A stretch of 64,000 bases of DNA from Epiperipatus broadwayi (GCA_028023455.1 JAQFVV010013375.1:1-64000); one strand, 5' to 3'; counted from the first letter of the stretch, positions 33,598 to 47,060 are shown. The notes: a model not told the origin generated them from the letters alone. Made by a program: numbers and translations.

Positions 33598-35175
33598 AAT
33601 GTATTTTAACGCTCTTTCACCTTATTACACTCAAAGATAAACATTAAATACTTGCCCTTGCTTTTTCACATTAATGATTTCTATAGTTCAAAATTCTCAC
33701 CATTTATCTTCTTTTCTTTGAATTCAAAACTCTATCAATTGTGATGTAAAAAGCTCCACATAACATCAATATGTATGCAATTTCTCCAAAGCTCCTAAAA
33801 TTAGAATACTTCTGTGCCTTAATAAGCCAATCAAAGAAAATAAAAATTTTCAAGTCTCCAAAAATAAAGAAGAAATAGACTGAAGATATTATGAAATATT
33901 ATATGCAATATTAATTTAACAAAAAGTAAAAGAAGTTATCACATTGCAAATTCTTAGTAGAAAATTATCTGATAAATGAGCGCCAAAATGTTCTACTGAA
34001 TACAACTAGTCAATTCAAGTGCCCAGATCTTATTTCTTCCCTCTGTTGAGAATTGATTCAGAAAACCTTCTCTCTTAAACCCACCATTCAATCAATACTG
34101 TAAAATACCTAGTGCTACATAACTATACTTTTATTTAACTAATTTTATATAAGATTGTTTGAGCTCTTTTGTTTAATCTTCAAGTTTTAAATATATCTTG
34201 AGCTTTAAATGAGTATGAATGAATATACTTTACAATAGCTTTTCTAAATCACCATTTTATAATATTAAATTATGTAACTACCATTTATCGATTATCAGAA
34301 CTATCCCCAATTAATGTGGGTAATTGGTATTCTGAATTAATATGTACATATTTTAGTTATAATAGAAAAAAATAACAACTTTGTTTTTGATTATAAACTG
34401 AAAACCAATTTTAAATAATAAATTCTAACTTAACAAAATATATCATATTTCAAATATAGGTTTCCTAAAAAAAAAAAAAATTCTTTGATTAGATCTTTAT
34501 CTTGGAATTCCAAAAAACAAGAGTGGGAGTTATTGTAATGTAAATAATTCTTTCTTTTTTTAAATAAAATGTATTTTCTATAAATAATAACAGTAAAGAT
34601 AAAATACATTTTCTTATAACATATTCTTAATAAACAAATCATTGTGAGATTAGTTGGTTTAAAAGCCATGTGATGTTTAAACACAACTGGAAGATTGAGC
34701 ACAACTGAACTGACTAAATAGAGATTTCTTTAAAAAATGTACTCATCTAAATGTCAATTCAAGAACCTTTAGCTCTCAGTCTGCTCTCTATTACTATGAT
34801 TCTGCTCTCTATTACTATGATAAACTGTGTCAAAATAGTGAATATGCCAGAAGTCCTCTTATGCATTCATGAACAATAAAAAAATGTTAGTTATTTATTC
34901 AAGAAGTCATGTGACATTTGACAATCAAAAAAAAAAATCAATCAGAAACATTTGCCTTTCACAAGATCATCAATGGTAATAGTTACTCTTCTTTTCCATT
35001 TTAATCCATTAGCATGGCTTAATCTAATGTCTCATATAGAAACTTTTTAATAAATATTGCTGTTTAAAGTTTCATTATATAATACATTATTAAGAGACAT
35101 TTAAAAAAATATTTTAATATCTAATAAACCTTAATGAGTCAAATAACTTTAATCATTTATGATTTAATCTAAATA
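33598..35175. other. AT-rich background with a 21-bp tandem duplication
   Basis: Perfect direct duplication of 21 bp at 34780-34800 and 34801-34821 (beginning 'tctgctctctattactatga'). The 90-codon minus frame at 34430-34702 has homopolymer-derived Phe/Lys and no motif. Confidence 0.6.
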
Positions 35176-35183
35176 TGCTAAAA

Positions 35184-35795
35184 CAAGGATTGGCAAACTA
35201 TGGAGCACAAGCCAAAGGTAACTCTCTGATCCCAATCTCATGGCTCTTTTTATCATGATAAATACAACCCCATTTTTTTGTTTCCACTTGTAATTTGAAG
35301 ATAAATCCTTTTGATGACTCTAAGAGAGAAAAAATGCACATTACAATATTGTTTCTTGAATTTAGCCTTACTATATAATAGTAATTATTGTATATGATGA
35401 ATTTTAAATATTACAACTGTCAAATTAATTTGTTTTCATTTATTTATTTATTTTTAAGAGAATTTTTAATATCATCAGGATGTATATGGATTGTATTATA
35501 TTTTATTACTAAAATAAAAGATCAAATATATCCACAGCCATTCAGATATCATCTCTTTCCTTGCAGCTCTTTAATGTGTGTGTGATGGGGGAGGAGGTTA
35601 TCTCTCTCATTGCAGCTCTTTAATGGAGAAAGGGAATGAGATTTAAACAAAATTGTTCTTTTTCATCTTTTTTCTTGCTGCTTTTTAATGTGAGAGAGGC
35701 GGGTGTACTTTTCTCCTTGTGGTTCTTTAATAGGAGAAGGAAAGGAGATATAAACAAAATGGCTCTTCGTGTTTTAAAAAGTTTGCCAATCCCTG
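35184..35795. mobile_element. Non-autonomous hAT element, 612 bp, with internal repeats
   Basis: TIRs 'caaggattggcaaactatgg' and 'agtttgccaatccctg'. Flanking 8-mers 'tgctaaaa' (35176-35183) and 'tgctagaa' (35796-35803) are a target duplication with one mismatch. The 3' half holds imperfect tandem copies of a unit of about 70-100 bp centred on 'gcagctctttaatg' (about 35565, 35614, 35681 and 35721 in decayed form). No transposase frame. Confidence 0.88.
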
Positions 35796-35803
35796 TGCTA
35801 GAA

Positions 35804-37087
35804 TAAATTGTCTCAATACAGTGACAGCAATGGTTAATTATTTTATTATTATTCAGTTATTTTAATCTGTCCCTAGATTATACTGTATATAATATAACCA
35901 ATTATATAAATTTTATTAAAGAACTGAATCACATTCTATTGAGCTTATAATGCATTGTTTCACAATGAGTCAGAAGAGGGCATGGCATTTACAAATAAAA
36001 ACTCGATAATCTGAAATCACCAGTTTCATGGCTTTTTTGGATTTGTAAAGTTTTCAGATTTCTAGAAAAATTTTTTTAGCCCTTCAGAAGGTAGGGAAAA
36101 ACAGGTGGTTCAATGCAATTGCACATATTAATTTATGGCTATTTACCTATTGTTTTTTTTTCTTTTGATGGTAAATGATTGTACAAATTTATTTATTATA
36201 AAAAGTTTATCTTTGAAATTTTGTTTGGATAATAGTTTAAGAATAATAGATTTTCAGAGTAACAATTGTCTATTTGTATTTATACTGGATTATATTAAAT
36301 CAACATTAAAATAGATCAAAAATTATTATTACTACTGTTATTATTTCCTTATAATGACCATTTGGAGTCAGCAAATTTCTTTTATTGTCAAAATTTAGTA
36401 TACAATAACATAAGTAAATCAATTCATTTTCAATGAAGAAGGAAAGCTCTTGTTATGAATCAATATTCATCAACACTGTTTATTAATTGAATAATCATTT
36501 CACAAGGCAGAACACTAGCACGTTAACTATGTTAACATAAATTTAAATGCATAACATATCAAAAAAATAAATGTGTGCGTGTATGTCAAAGCAAAGATTT
36601 ACAAACGCAGAATGTAAACAAAATCTTGAATTTTTCCTGTTATGTGGTTGCTTATTATTATGACTAGAGTCAAACCCACATATTATTTTAGATAATGTTG
36701 ATATTTTAATAATAGTCAATGTTGCTAGAAATTCTGGTAATAGAAACAATGTTTTTTCTTTATTATTGTGCCTTTAGTAACTCTTAATTGCTACTGAGAA
36801 ACTCATGATTATCCAAATGATGTGTGAAATCTGATAGAAATAAATAATAAGAAATATGTCGCATACTCAAAATGTGTGTTTGCACATATATAGGGTTTTT
36901 CTGAATTATAACTATCCAAACTAGAATGATTCATTTATAACCACTGTCTATCCTCATTAATTATTCCAATTAATAAAAATGCATACATATTAATTGAAAT
37001 TTCATATTCGTGATGAATATAATTACAAAGATCATATCAAACAGATGTGATGTTTAAAATAGTTTTTAAAACGTTATTGTCATAATA
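35804..37087. other. AT-rich background, no gene seen
   Basis: No supported feature. The 68-codon minus frame at 36543-36749 is noise-like. Confidence 0.5.
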
Positions 37088-37095
37088 ACCTAAGT

Positions 37096-37412
37096 CAGTG
37101 GTGTGCACACTTTCGACCCCCCTTCCTTATCATGCCTAAATTATAACTACGAGTATATAAAGATGTTTATAATAAAACAATAGTTTTAATTAATATACAA
37201 ATTTTTATTTCCTAGTATTTTAACACTGAGACCATATGATTTGAAATGAAATTTAAAAATAAAAAAAATCGTATACTTATACAAAAATACAAAAACAATT
37301 TATTTTCAAGTGATTTTTATCTATTTTAAATAATTAAGTTCTTAAGAAAAAAAAAGACAATTTATATAATATCCAACACTTAAGAGAGTTTCTTAAAAAT
37401 GTTCCGACTCTG
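37096..37412. mobile_element. Non-autonomous hAT element, 317 bp
   Basis: Left end 'cagtggtgtgcacactttcg', right end 'gttccgactctg'. The TIRs are poorly conserved, but an exact 8-bp duplication 'acctaagt' (37088-37095 and 37413-37420) defines both edges. A+T-rich interior, non-coding. Confidence 0.8.
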
Positions 37413-37420
37413 ACCTAAGT

Positions 37421-38857
37421 TGTATACCCTCCTCTACTTAATACACACATGATGCTGCCTTTTTAAAATAAATAATGCTAATTTGTGTTGCTGTTATTAT
37501 TTTAAAATCTCGTTATTAAAATGAAATAATAAATTACCAATTCTGAATGCATAAACCATCCTATAATATTAATTACTTGCTTTAAAATGTTACAGAAGTT
37601 AATAGGTAAGAAGGTGATACATCAAGGTCGAGTTAAAAAATGCAAAAGGATACTTAGGTATGTTTCACACCCAAATTTTAATTATTTTTAAACATATAAT
37701 CTTAATTTGTTTATTATTCAATTTACAGTAGAAGTTTATAATCTCAATATAATGACTTTTTTTTTTACTTAAAAACTATAATTATGACATATAAGAAAAT
37801 GATAATTCAAGATATATTATACAAAATGTTGCATAATTTTCTTTGCTTTTATGTGATATTTATTGTAAACATGAGTAATCAATCAATGGAGTTTTAATGG
37901 AAGTGTCATATCAAGTAGCTATTTATATCACATAAACTGAAATACAAATATCTAACGTTTTTGAGTTTATTTTATTTGTATAATTAAATAGATTTGACAC
38001 TAGATCAGCAGTCACGAACTTTAATGATCATATTTTTATGCTAATTGTAAGAATATATGGCTTTTTGGAAAATATAATGATACATATATCACATGGCTTT
38101 CTCAATTGGCTTTCAGTATGTACTCTAGGAAAAGCTATTCATTCATTTTCTTTACTCCAGAGCCACCTACTACAAATTTGAATAATTTAAAGGCATAAAA
38201 TAAAAATGACACATCCAAATATCCAGAGTATTATCTAGTTGATTGGTTTTCATCAATAAGATCTATTAGATTTACATCTAACCATCTAGAAACTACTTTT
38301 ACTTCTTTACACTATCCAAATTAATCCAATAGATGGCTCTGGAACATAGCTAATAAAATAGATTATTTCTAATAAAATACAAATACATTTCAATATTTAA
38401 TTATTTTATTTCAAAATATTATAATTACTACTGCTTTAATACATTTAATCTTTAAAAATTGGTTTCTGGATAATAATTAAATACAATGTCTCCTTGAATG
38501 GAGACAATAGGGTATTTAAAGCTCAAGACTAATGGACTGTAGCTTAACGCTGTCACATCTGATGCTCAAACTTCACTTGAACTCCTGATTATTAATTAAT
38601 CAAAATTAAAACTATTTAAATATTCTGTACTATGCATGATTAAATATGTCAATTAAATGGAAAAAAAACCATCAGTGATTTAGAAAATTAAATATTTTAT
38701 TGCCTGTAATTTTGAAACAATAAATGCTAGAAAGTTATAAAATTATCTGCATAGAAATAAAGACTACTGGACCATATTCCTATTAAAAGAACTCTCATTA
38801 TTCACTGATATAAAGACAATATTAATATGTTGTCAATTAATTCCTAACTATTTTTAT
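37421..38857. other. AT-rich background; possible hAT-like end near 38006
   Basis: 'gatcagcagtcacgaacttt' near 38004 looks like the left edge of a hAT element, but no right end or duplication was found. The rest is featureless. Confidence 0.4.
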
Positions 38858-39163
38858 TAAAACAGGCAAAACTCTTCATACAGTAGTGTCACTCAGTGCA
38901 AGGCAGAGTAATCAATGGATGCCAGAAGACTTGTGCATAAAATCCCTATATATTGCCTACTCATCCAATATTTCCAGACTAGTTTCTAGCTTGTGGCTTT
39001 TGTCAGTGAGGAGCCTTAGATCTGAGAGTACTGCACCTTCTGGCATCCATTGATTACTCTGGCTTATACTGAGTGGCACTATTGTATGGAGAGTTTTGCC
39101 TGTTTTAATAACAGTTATGAGCAAGCATAAGAAATGGTGATCATGTGATGCTTAGTGGTTTTA
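38858..39163. mobile_element. Foldback family A, copy 3
   Basis: Left arm 'aacaggcaaaactcttcata' to 'cttgtgg', right arm 'ctggcatccattgattactc' to 'atcatgtgatgcttagtggt'. The right terminus is complete here ('gtgatcatgtgatgcttagt', the complement of the family end). The left outer 45 bp are missing. Confidence 0.8.
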
Positions 39164-39165
39164 AC

Positions 39166-40567
39166 TATTTTTATTCATATTAAGAAAATTTAATCCTATT
39201 AAATGCTTCATATAGAAGGTTGCCAATTTTCAAAAAAGTCCTTTCTACAGAATGTTACAGAAATTGAAATATTCATATGTCAGATTAGTTATTCTTAAGT
39301 ATAAACATTAAATACAGAAACACTGCAAATATAAACCTGTAAATTTTGTAATTTCTATATACAATACATTAGTAAAATAATAATAATAATTTTTTAAAAT
39401 ATGTCAAATTATTTTCTAATTGATTTTTAATTTTAAATGTTAAATTTATTCTTTTTTCTCTTAAACTCTATTTAAAATAATATTTTATGATATCCACTTC
39501 ATTCTTCATAAATTGTTTTTATTAAGTTAAGGATTTTGTTACATAAGTATAAATCTATATATGTAAGATGTATTTTTATGTATGCCAAGACACATATATG
39601 ACAATTGACACATCATATTTTCATAGCACTATATATGTTAAATTTTCTTCTTGAAGGTGGATTGAGATAAGTAGATAATAGATAATATGACCAATTGATG
39701 AGATATAACGATAATTATCACTGTTAATTTGATTTGCCAATCCACAACAATTTATCCAATTATATAAATGTTTAGAACTACACTATAAATAACCATTTTA
39801 CATCAATATACTATTAAGTATATATAAAGTGTACGAAAAAGTCTTTAAGATCACAACAGTCATCAAGAAGAATATAAACTATTGGATGAAATTTCATTGA
39901 ATCTCAGTTATCTACTTCTATGGAGAATTTTTCTATATCTTTATAGATAAATAAAAAAAAAAAACAAGATTAAATAACTCATTGGATAAACAGGATCAAA
40001 TATATAAAAGTGTTTATCAAACAACATTTTAGGTAAATGGAAAATAATGGTTAATGAGTTTTGAAAAGCATAATTTTTGAACAGTATGTAGCTTATCTAT
40101 TAAAAAAAAAGGATGGAAGTATTTCTCAGGTAATTGAGATGAAGTTGAAGTTAATTGATTGAGTTGAAATCAGAAGTGAAGAAAAATTCTACTACAGAGA
40201 TTTCAAGGCTGAGGAAATATAAGATTAGCAGTTATCATCAGTTTATTTAATGATAATAAAAAGGAAATAATCTAACATTGGAAAAAGTACTTTTTAGAAT
40301 ATTCTTTAAACTGAAGCTGTAGTCTTTCACACTGATATTGTTATAATCTTTGTCATGTCTGAACTGAAGGTCACTAAATCACTCATGTGATGTAAATTAT
40401 GGGAGATGAAAAAATGTTATAGGGAAAACCTAGAATAAACCTTGAAATGACAACCTATTGCTTATAAGATTACCTGATATGTTAATCTGAACCAAGGATA
40501 CCTACAAAAAGTATTTATGATATGAGTGCATAAAATTCAAAATTAATATATTAAACCCCCATATTTT
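39166..40567. other. AT-rich background, no gene seen
   Basis: No supported feature. Confidence 0.5.
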
Positions 40568-41019
<452 letters not shown>

Positions 41020-42204
41020 TTCTTTGATTTTATAACCATTATAAACATACTCAAATATATATTTCTCTGCAAAAACTGATACAAAGTTGTTGTTTTTTAA
41101 TGTGTGTGTAAAGTTTTTGGAGGAGAATTTATATTTGTTTCTCCTTTCACCAAGTAAAGAGTATTTGTTATGTGAATGAGAGAAATTAGATTTTCCCTCT
41201 TTTTTCTCTTTCTCAGCAAGTAAATATATTATTATTTCTATTTTAACATATATAGACAAAAATACAACTTACATGATGATATCCCTAGATTAAAATCATA
41301 ATAATGTAAATTAAATTAATTAATATTAAAGAATGGATATTAAACATAAATTTTTATGAGAGAGGGATAAAATACATCTGGTGAATGCATGTTTTCAAGC
41401 TTCATTATTATAATATGCATTTAGCATCTCTGATGCAATGATATTATATAGTTTATTATTTAATAAAATTATTATTGTTATTAAGAAAATATTTTCCCAT
41501 TAATTTCCATTTCTGAAAGTGTATGCATTAAATCTCTATAATGTATATTTATTTAATTAAAGATAATTATATATGTGTGATTATTATTCTAATGTCATTT
41601 CTTTACATTCAGTAAGTGAAAATGATAATAGAAAAAATTAAAATATAATCTAGAAGAATTCAAATTTGCTTTTAAGGATAGCTTTTTAACCTTTATCCTA
41701 ATCAAGTACAAATAAGGTTGTTTCTTATTAGATGATCATTTAACCAGCTAAAATAGAGGTAGATCACAGATAAATAATGAATTTGGAAATGTACACTATC
41801 AACAAAGGAATTAGGTGCAATATTCTTACAAATAAATTGATAGCTAGTTTTATCATCATAATTATTATATGGTTGAACAAACAAAATAGAAGACATATAG
41901 TAGATAAGTGGAATATCATAAACTCTTCTCATTACAGTATATATTAAGACTGTGCGCATATTAAATATAGAGATCATTATTACTCAAGAATTTTTTAATT
42001 GTATTTTCTAAAAATATATGTGCCCTATGTTGTATTTTCTAAAAATATATGTGCCCTATATTAAACATAAATCCATCCAGAAAGTTATTAGGATCCAGAA
42101 AAATGATTTAATAATATTTTTTTAATTATTTCTGCAATAGAATATATGCAATTTATAGATACAGAAAGTATCATTCTAATTATTTATCAAGTGCACAGGC
42201 AGTA
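41020..42204. other. AT-rich background with a 29-bp direct duplication
   Basis: 42000-42028 and 42031-42059 are identical 29-bp units beginning 'tgtattttctaaaaatatat', period 31. Otherwise nothing recognised. Confidence 0.6.
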
Positions 42205-42690
42205 TGTAATTAGAAAGAGAAAGGTTTTAACTTTTTCCATATGCACTTTAAATGTTTGTATAATAGCCAAATGATGTAGTATTTAACTATAGAGGGGCCT
42301 CTCAAACCTCAACACAAAATAGGGACTTTAAAAAGATAAAAATATCCATCTTATCTTTAACCTAAATTCTTACTTGTATAGACCAATCTGAATATCTTGA
42401 TTTGAGAGCGTGAAGTTAACTTGTAAAATGAAATAGTAGATTTAAATGTGAAGAAAGTAATCTCTTCACACTCTCAAATCAAGATGCTTCAGATTGGCCT
42501 ATATAAATAAGAATTTAGGTTAAGGATGAGATGAACGTTCTTAACTTTATAAAGTCCCTCCCTACCTTATGTTGAAGTTTGAGAGATTCCTCTATAGTCA
42601 AAACCTACATCATTTGGCTATTATATAAATGTTTAAGGCACATGTAAAAAAATGGTGAAAGCCGTTCTCTTTCTAATTATATAGAAATTA
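42205..42690. mobile_element. Foldback MITE, family B, copy 2
   Basis: Arms of more than 200 bp meet near 42450. Shared blocks are 'taattagaaagagaa', 'aatagccaaatgatgtag', 'actatagagg', 'aacctaaattctta', and 'ccaatctgaa' with 'atcttgatttgagag'. It matches the 26.58-27.86 kb copy in order. No coding capacity. Confidence 0.8.
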
Positions 42691-43501
42691 TGTATTTCTG
42701 TTCTCTTTCTAAAGACATGTTAGTTAAATAGAAATAATGTAATACGATTAAATGGTAAACTTTAATAATCATCAGTGGTAGTTTGTAAGAGCTTGCCACC
42801 TTTTTTAATTAATATAATTTTAAATTATATCTAATATTAAGATACACCCATATATAAAAAGCCTCATGTATGATAGATCACACATCTGCTATGCCTACAA
42901 ATCTGGAATTTGAATGCAAACTGGATAAGAGTTGGAAATTAATTTCAGATTATAAAACAAATGAGTGGATATAAATAAACCACTATGTATATAAAAACTT
43001 ATTTTTTGACTATTGTGATATATATAATAAATTCAAGTTTGTATACTTTATAGCAGCATGCTTTTGACTAATGTGAGCTGAAAATGGCTTTATTTATATT
43101 AGCCCAAAAGCAAGTTAATATATATATAATGATATAACTCCTTTCCATTTTACAAAGTTATAATTTGATATAAATATTCTATATTATTAGAAAAGCAAAA
43201 ATGATTTATTTTTAATAGCAATAAATAAAAACTGAACTATCTGTTATTATATGATTTATTTTTAATGATTGCATCAATGGCTTTTATCAAAATAACTCAA
43301 GTTTTTAACGTTAAGAAGACAAAACTGCCTCCTACTCTATTTATTCTTACTTTTAAAATTCAAGGTAAGTCACAACAGGTTTCCAATTCAATAAAATAAA
43401 ATTTGAGAATTCTAAAATGCATTAAAATTATTGTCAATCTTCGACAATAAAATCAAATAGAATAAACTTAACAATCTAGAACAAATCAATACTAATAAAA
43501 C
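42691..43501. other. AT-rich background, nothing recognised
   Basis: A weak tRNA-like stretch near 42875-42935 ('ggaatttgaatgcaaactgg') is not strong enough to call. Confidence 0.4.
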
Positions 43502-43632
43502 TATGTCAGACATAAAAATCATTTATAGTTGTGGGTGTGTGTATGTATGTATATAATTTCACAAGCAAAAAACTACATCAGATAAAAATCATTTATACTG
43601 GTGTGTGTGTATATATATATAACTTCACAAGC
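43502..43632 (+). repeat. Imperfect tandem duplication, about 65-70 bp units
   Basis: Two units, each with 'ataaaaatcatttata', a GT/AT dinucleotide stretch and 'acttcacaagc' or 'atttcacaagc'. The dinucleotide part differs in length between the units. Confidence 0.75.
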
Positions 43633-43961
43633 ACCACCCATAGGTGAAGCTGCAGGTGTGTATCTAATATTCTAAAAATAAACAAAATAAAAAATTATTA
43701 TCATTAACAATCACATTCCCAATATTATGACTGTAATATTTCACTTTCAAGCTTAAAAAAAAAGTAATAAATTTATAGCTTGGATCCATTTTAAAAACTT
43801 ATGCAGGGAAAAGACGAATTTTAGTGACAAAGGTGTGACCCCTATATGAGTAAGGAAAAAAAACAAATATATATTTTGATAAATTGGAAAAACTAGACAT
43901 TTTATTAGACAAGTTAAAAATTAGAGTATGTAAAAGAATATAAATATTTATTTCTTTAAAC

Positions 43962-44030
43962 CAGTGGTTCTTAACCTCAAGACTGTGACCCAAATTTGGG
44001 TCCGCATCACAATTTCACTTATTACATTTA
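43962..44030 (+). mobile_element. hAT-like left end, orphan
   Basis: 'cagtggttcttaacctcaag' followed by 'gtgacccaaatttgggtccg' closely resembles the start of many non-autonomous hAT elements. No right end or target duplication was found within about 1.5 kb, so the copy is truncated. Confidence 0.5.
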
Positions 44031-44595
44031 CTTTCTTTATTTAGATTTTATATATATAAAGAAAGAAAAGCAAAAAATTATTTGCTGTGGTAAATGAATT
44101 AAAAATAAATCACAGATCAAATTTTTATTCATTGTATTCTGAATATTTATTTACTTTTTAATAAATTTATATATAATATTTCTCTTATTATATTTCATTA
44201 TTGACAATATAATTGAAAGGCGAAAATATTTAATAACATCTATATTTTCATCCCAAAACTAAAATATTTAGTTAATCAATAGACACTAGATGGAATGCAT
44301 CCAGATTTCTATGATTGGAAATATAAGAAGTAAGAGATTTTTGACTTGATGTATATGTCTCTGTAACAAGAACTAACAATACAAACAGAATTGTTAAATT
44401 ATTCAAGCAGTTATATGATTAGAGAGAGATGTGATTCAATTTTTCATTGTAGCAGATTTTGGACCTCAAGCCATTGTGCCAGGCATTATCAAATGTCCAT
44501 GCACAAAATCTGCTGTAAAGAATATTACAGCAGATACATTTATGAATTTGTAGATATTAAGCACAACAAATATATAAATGTGCTATATTAATAAT
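44031..44595. other. AT-rich background with a short hairpin
   Basis: 'gcagattttg' (about 44452) and 'caaaatctgc' (about 44504) form a small inverted pair around a G+C-richer 40-bp loop. Unassigned. Confidence 0.45.
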
Positions 44596-46374
44596 GGAGT
44601 GGTCTGAGCATTAAAATACCCACACACACCAATTTAAATAATATGAAATTGACATAGAAAATATTGTAGTAAACTCATGTATTTTTTTGGTTTTATATTT
44701 CCTTTTTGTATATGTCTTATGATATGTTATTTTATGTATTTGGCTTTCTCTGAAAAATTCAAATAGAGAAAAGCAATTGTTCCAATATAATTGTACATAT
44801 TTTTTTTTTTTTAATTACTTTTCTAAAAACTAATTTTATTCTGTAAACTAAGAATGTTAATTGCTTGTGCAAAAATCTGATCAAAAGCAAAATGTTTGAT
44901 AATGCTTTAATTAAACTGTTATCTTTTTAAAAATTCTTTTGAATTGATTTTGTGAGCAAGTGGTCTGAGTAATCAATAAGGAATGTTATAATCTAAATGA
45001 TAAGATAAATTGAAAGGATTGGCTGATTCATGCTTCTCAGAGGGCTAGTGGGATTGATATAGTTTGGTCAGGGCAGTGAGATTCATTCTTTTTTTGGCAG
45101 TCGTTCTAGGCAAGTCATGCATTTTTTTTGGCTCCAGAATTCTCCAAGCAACCAGCTACTTAGAGATTAAATTATGAACAGGACTACTGCTGACATTTTC
45201 TAAGAGATCCATTATACAGTTCTTTTAAGAACTAATGATTTCTTAAAGATTTAATGAACCAGTCAAATAGCAAGTGAACATTTAATAAAAAATTATTATC
45301 ATATACAAACAGAGGAAAATATGGGGCAATCTACCAGAGAGTCCAGTGAAATGACCGTGGGGTAAACAACCAGCCGGTGCACCGCCCTTTCTCTATCCCA
45401 AGCTGCCATGATGTGACCACGCCAGTTCCGGCCGCCCTGCCTATGCCTAAATGGATGAAATCCTCACCACACAGCCAGTTGACTTGAAGCCCACTCAGAG
45501 CCCAGAGGAGAAGAATGAAGACGCCGACATTATTTTAAGATGTTTTATTAATATTGAGATAATTAACTTTGATGTTTCCGGTTAAATATATCATTAATTT
45601 TTTTATTATTATTAATCATTTAAAAAAAAGAGAGTTGTCTCTCGCATATATATATTTAAATTCACGGTTATTACGGGCACAAATGATAAAGCTTTTACTT
45701 AAATCTTTTGAGTCAATTTTTCTATTTCAAATTCTGGTATTTTCAACAAGGGTTGCAATGAGATTCTTTTTTTGTTGTTGCTATTCGTTTTGCTCTTGTT
45801 GTTATTCCTAAAATTCGTCATATATAAATATGCATGTATATATATGCGTGATACGCTTATAATATTCGGTAAATACGATATCTCATGCTGAATATCTAAA
45901 AATGTATTTAACCGTATATCCTTTTTAAGTTATTTTTTTTGTCAATGCTGCACCTTACGATGCATGCATGAAGGGATTGATATATTATAGATTCCCTGTA
46001 AGCAAGTACTCTAATAACTTTATAGTTAAAATGATAGTAAGTGTATAATTGTACTGCACGTATATACATGTATGGGAATTCATCTATAGCAAAAGAGAAA
46101 TAGATACAGTACCTTATGGTGAGTACGATATAGTATCTGAGCCAATGCAACCTTGTTGACTTGTTGAAAAATACGAAATTACTGAAATATAACATAATGC
46201 AAATATACGTATGCATAGTTTTTTTTATATATTATTATTTTTGCTATCAATAAAAGGGGTTTAAAGTACTGAGTAAAAGCGTATGCCTGTATGACCAAAA
46301 ATATCAGATCTATATATCAAATCACACAAAGCAAAATTTATTTCTACAGGGTAAAAGGAGCTCAGACCACTTCC
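44596..46374. mobile_element. TIR-flanked segment, possible DNA transposon
   Basis: 'ggagtggtctgagca' at the left and the reverse complement 'ggaagtggtctgagct' at the right are near-identical inverted ends. The flanking 9-mers 'attaataat' and 'attacttat' agree at 7 of 9 positions. GG-starting ends with 8-9-bp duplications would fit Merlin, but this is tentative. A third copy of 'agtggtctgag' lies inside near 44958. No transposase recognised. The right half overlaps a CpG-retaining island. Confidence 0.45.
45340..45540. other. G+C-rich block, open on both strands, unrecognised
   Basis: About 200 bp far richer in G+C and CpG than anything nearby. The minus strand is open for about 70 codons (pieces LSGLQVNWLCGEDF and GTGVVTSWQLGIEKG) without an early ATG. 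On the plus strand there is MGQSTRESSEMTVG followed by GTAAAC, which could be a short first coding exon, and further on DEILTTQPVDLKPTQSPEEK. Opposite-strand openness is what G+C-rich non-coding DNA often gives, so none of these is accepted as a gene. A SINE or other repeat body is equally possible. Confidence 0.35.
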
Positions 46375-47060
46375 ATTACTTATAAATATTGTAAATAGCT
46401 TTAGGGATTTATTATTTTTCTTATTTAAAATTGTATTTTGTCTATTTCAACGCCTCGAATATATATATGGGTTTGTGATCATTAATTATTTAGTATTTTT
46501 ATTTTATTTTATTATATCATCATTAGTATGAAACGGTGGTGGGTATTTGGGATTAAATAAATATTTAATCATAATATTAAACTTTTTTCGTTTTCGTATC
46601 ATTATTTATATTGATAAAAATGTGTTCTTTCCTTATCAACCACATACCTGTAATAATCATTTAACTTACCCATTTGAAGACCCTAGATGTAGAGTGACTT
46701 GAGCTAGCCACACGGGATATCGCTCTACCATCCTTCTAGGAGGGTGAAAAATTCATTTTTTGATTCTTTTCTAGAAGTGGCGCGCAAAAGTCTATTTTGT
46801 AAATAGATTTTTCAAAGGTGTGTACTTGCCATTGTTCTAAATATTCGGGCATTCAAATAAGATATCAACTAAAGGGTGTTTTAACTGGAAGAGTCCTGTC
46901 AATCCATTCTTTCTATCAGTTTAGCTGGAAGTACTAACATATATGAGTATAGAAATCGGCTAAATTGATATCCATTTCTTTACCTGTTAAATCTTGGTCA
47001 CTTCATGCTCAGTGCAAGATTAGGAAAAGAATTCCGCAGGGAGTATGGTCCGGTACACCA
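45541..47060. other. CpG-retaining island, non-coding so far as seen
   Basis: CpGs are frequent here ('gtttccgg', 'ctctcgcatata', 'acacgggatatcgctc', 'gtggcgcgcaaaag', 'ggtccggtacacc') while the flanks are almost CpG-free. The island crosses the right edge of the TIR-flanked segment at 46374. No convincing frame. Around 46690-46760 a minus-strand tRNA-like pattern ('gatggtagagcgatatcc') is suggestive of a SINE head. Confidence 0.45.

Noticed and set aside
37996-38180. Possible hAT element starting 'cagcagtcacgaacttt'
   Set aside because: No right terminus and no repeat of the flanking 8-mer found.
42865-42940. tRNA-like sequence
   Set aside because: Box-like motifs too weak and no second copy in the window.
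45310-45365. Short first exon encoding MGQSTRESSEMTVG followed by GTAAAC
   Set aside because: Attractive start and donor, but 14 codons with no promoter or downstream exon identified; kept only as a note in the CpG-island entry.
45330-45535. 70-codon minus-strand open frame in the G+C-rich block
   Set aside because: No ATG, plus strand also partly open; G+C-rich DNA alone explains it.
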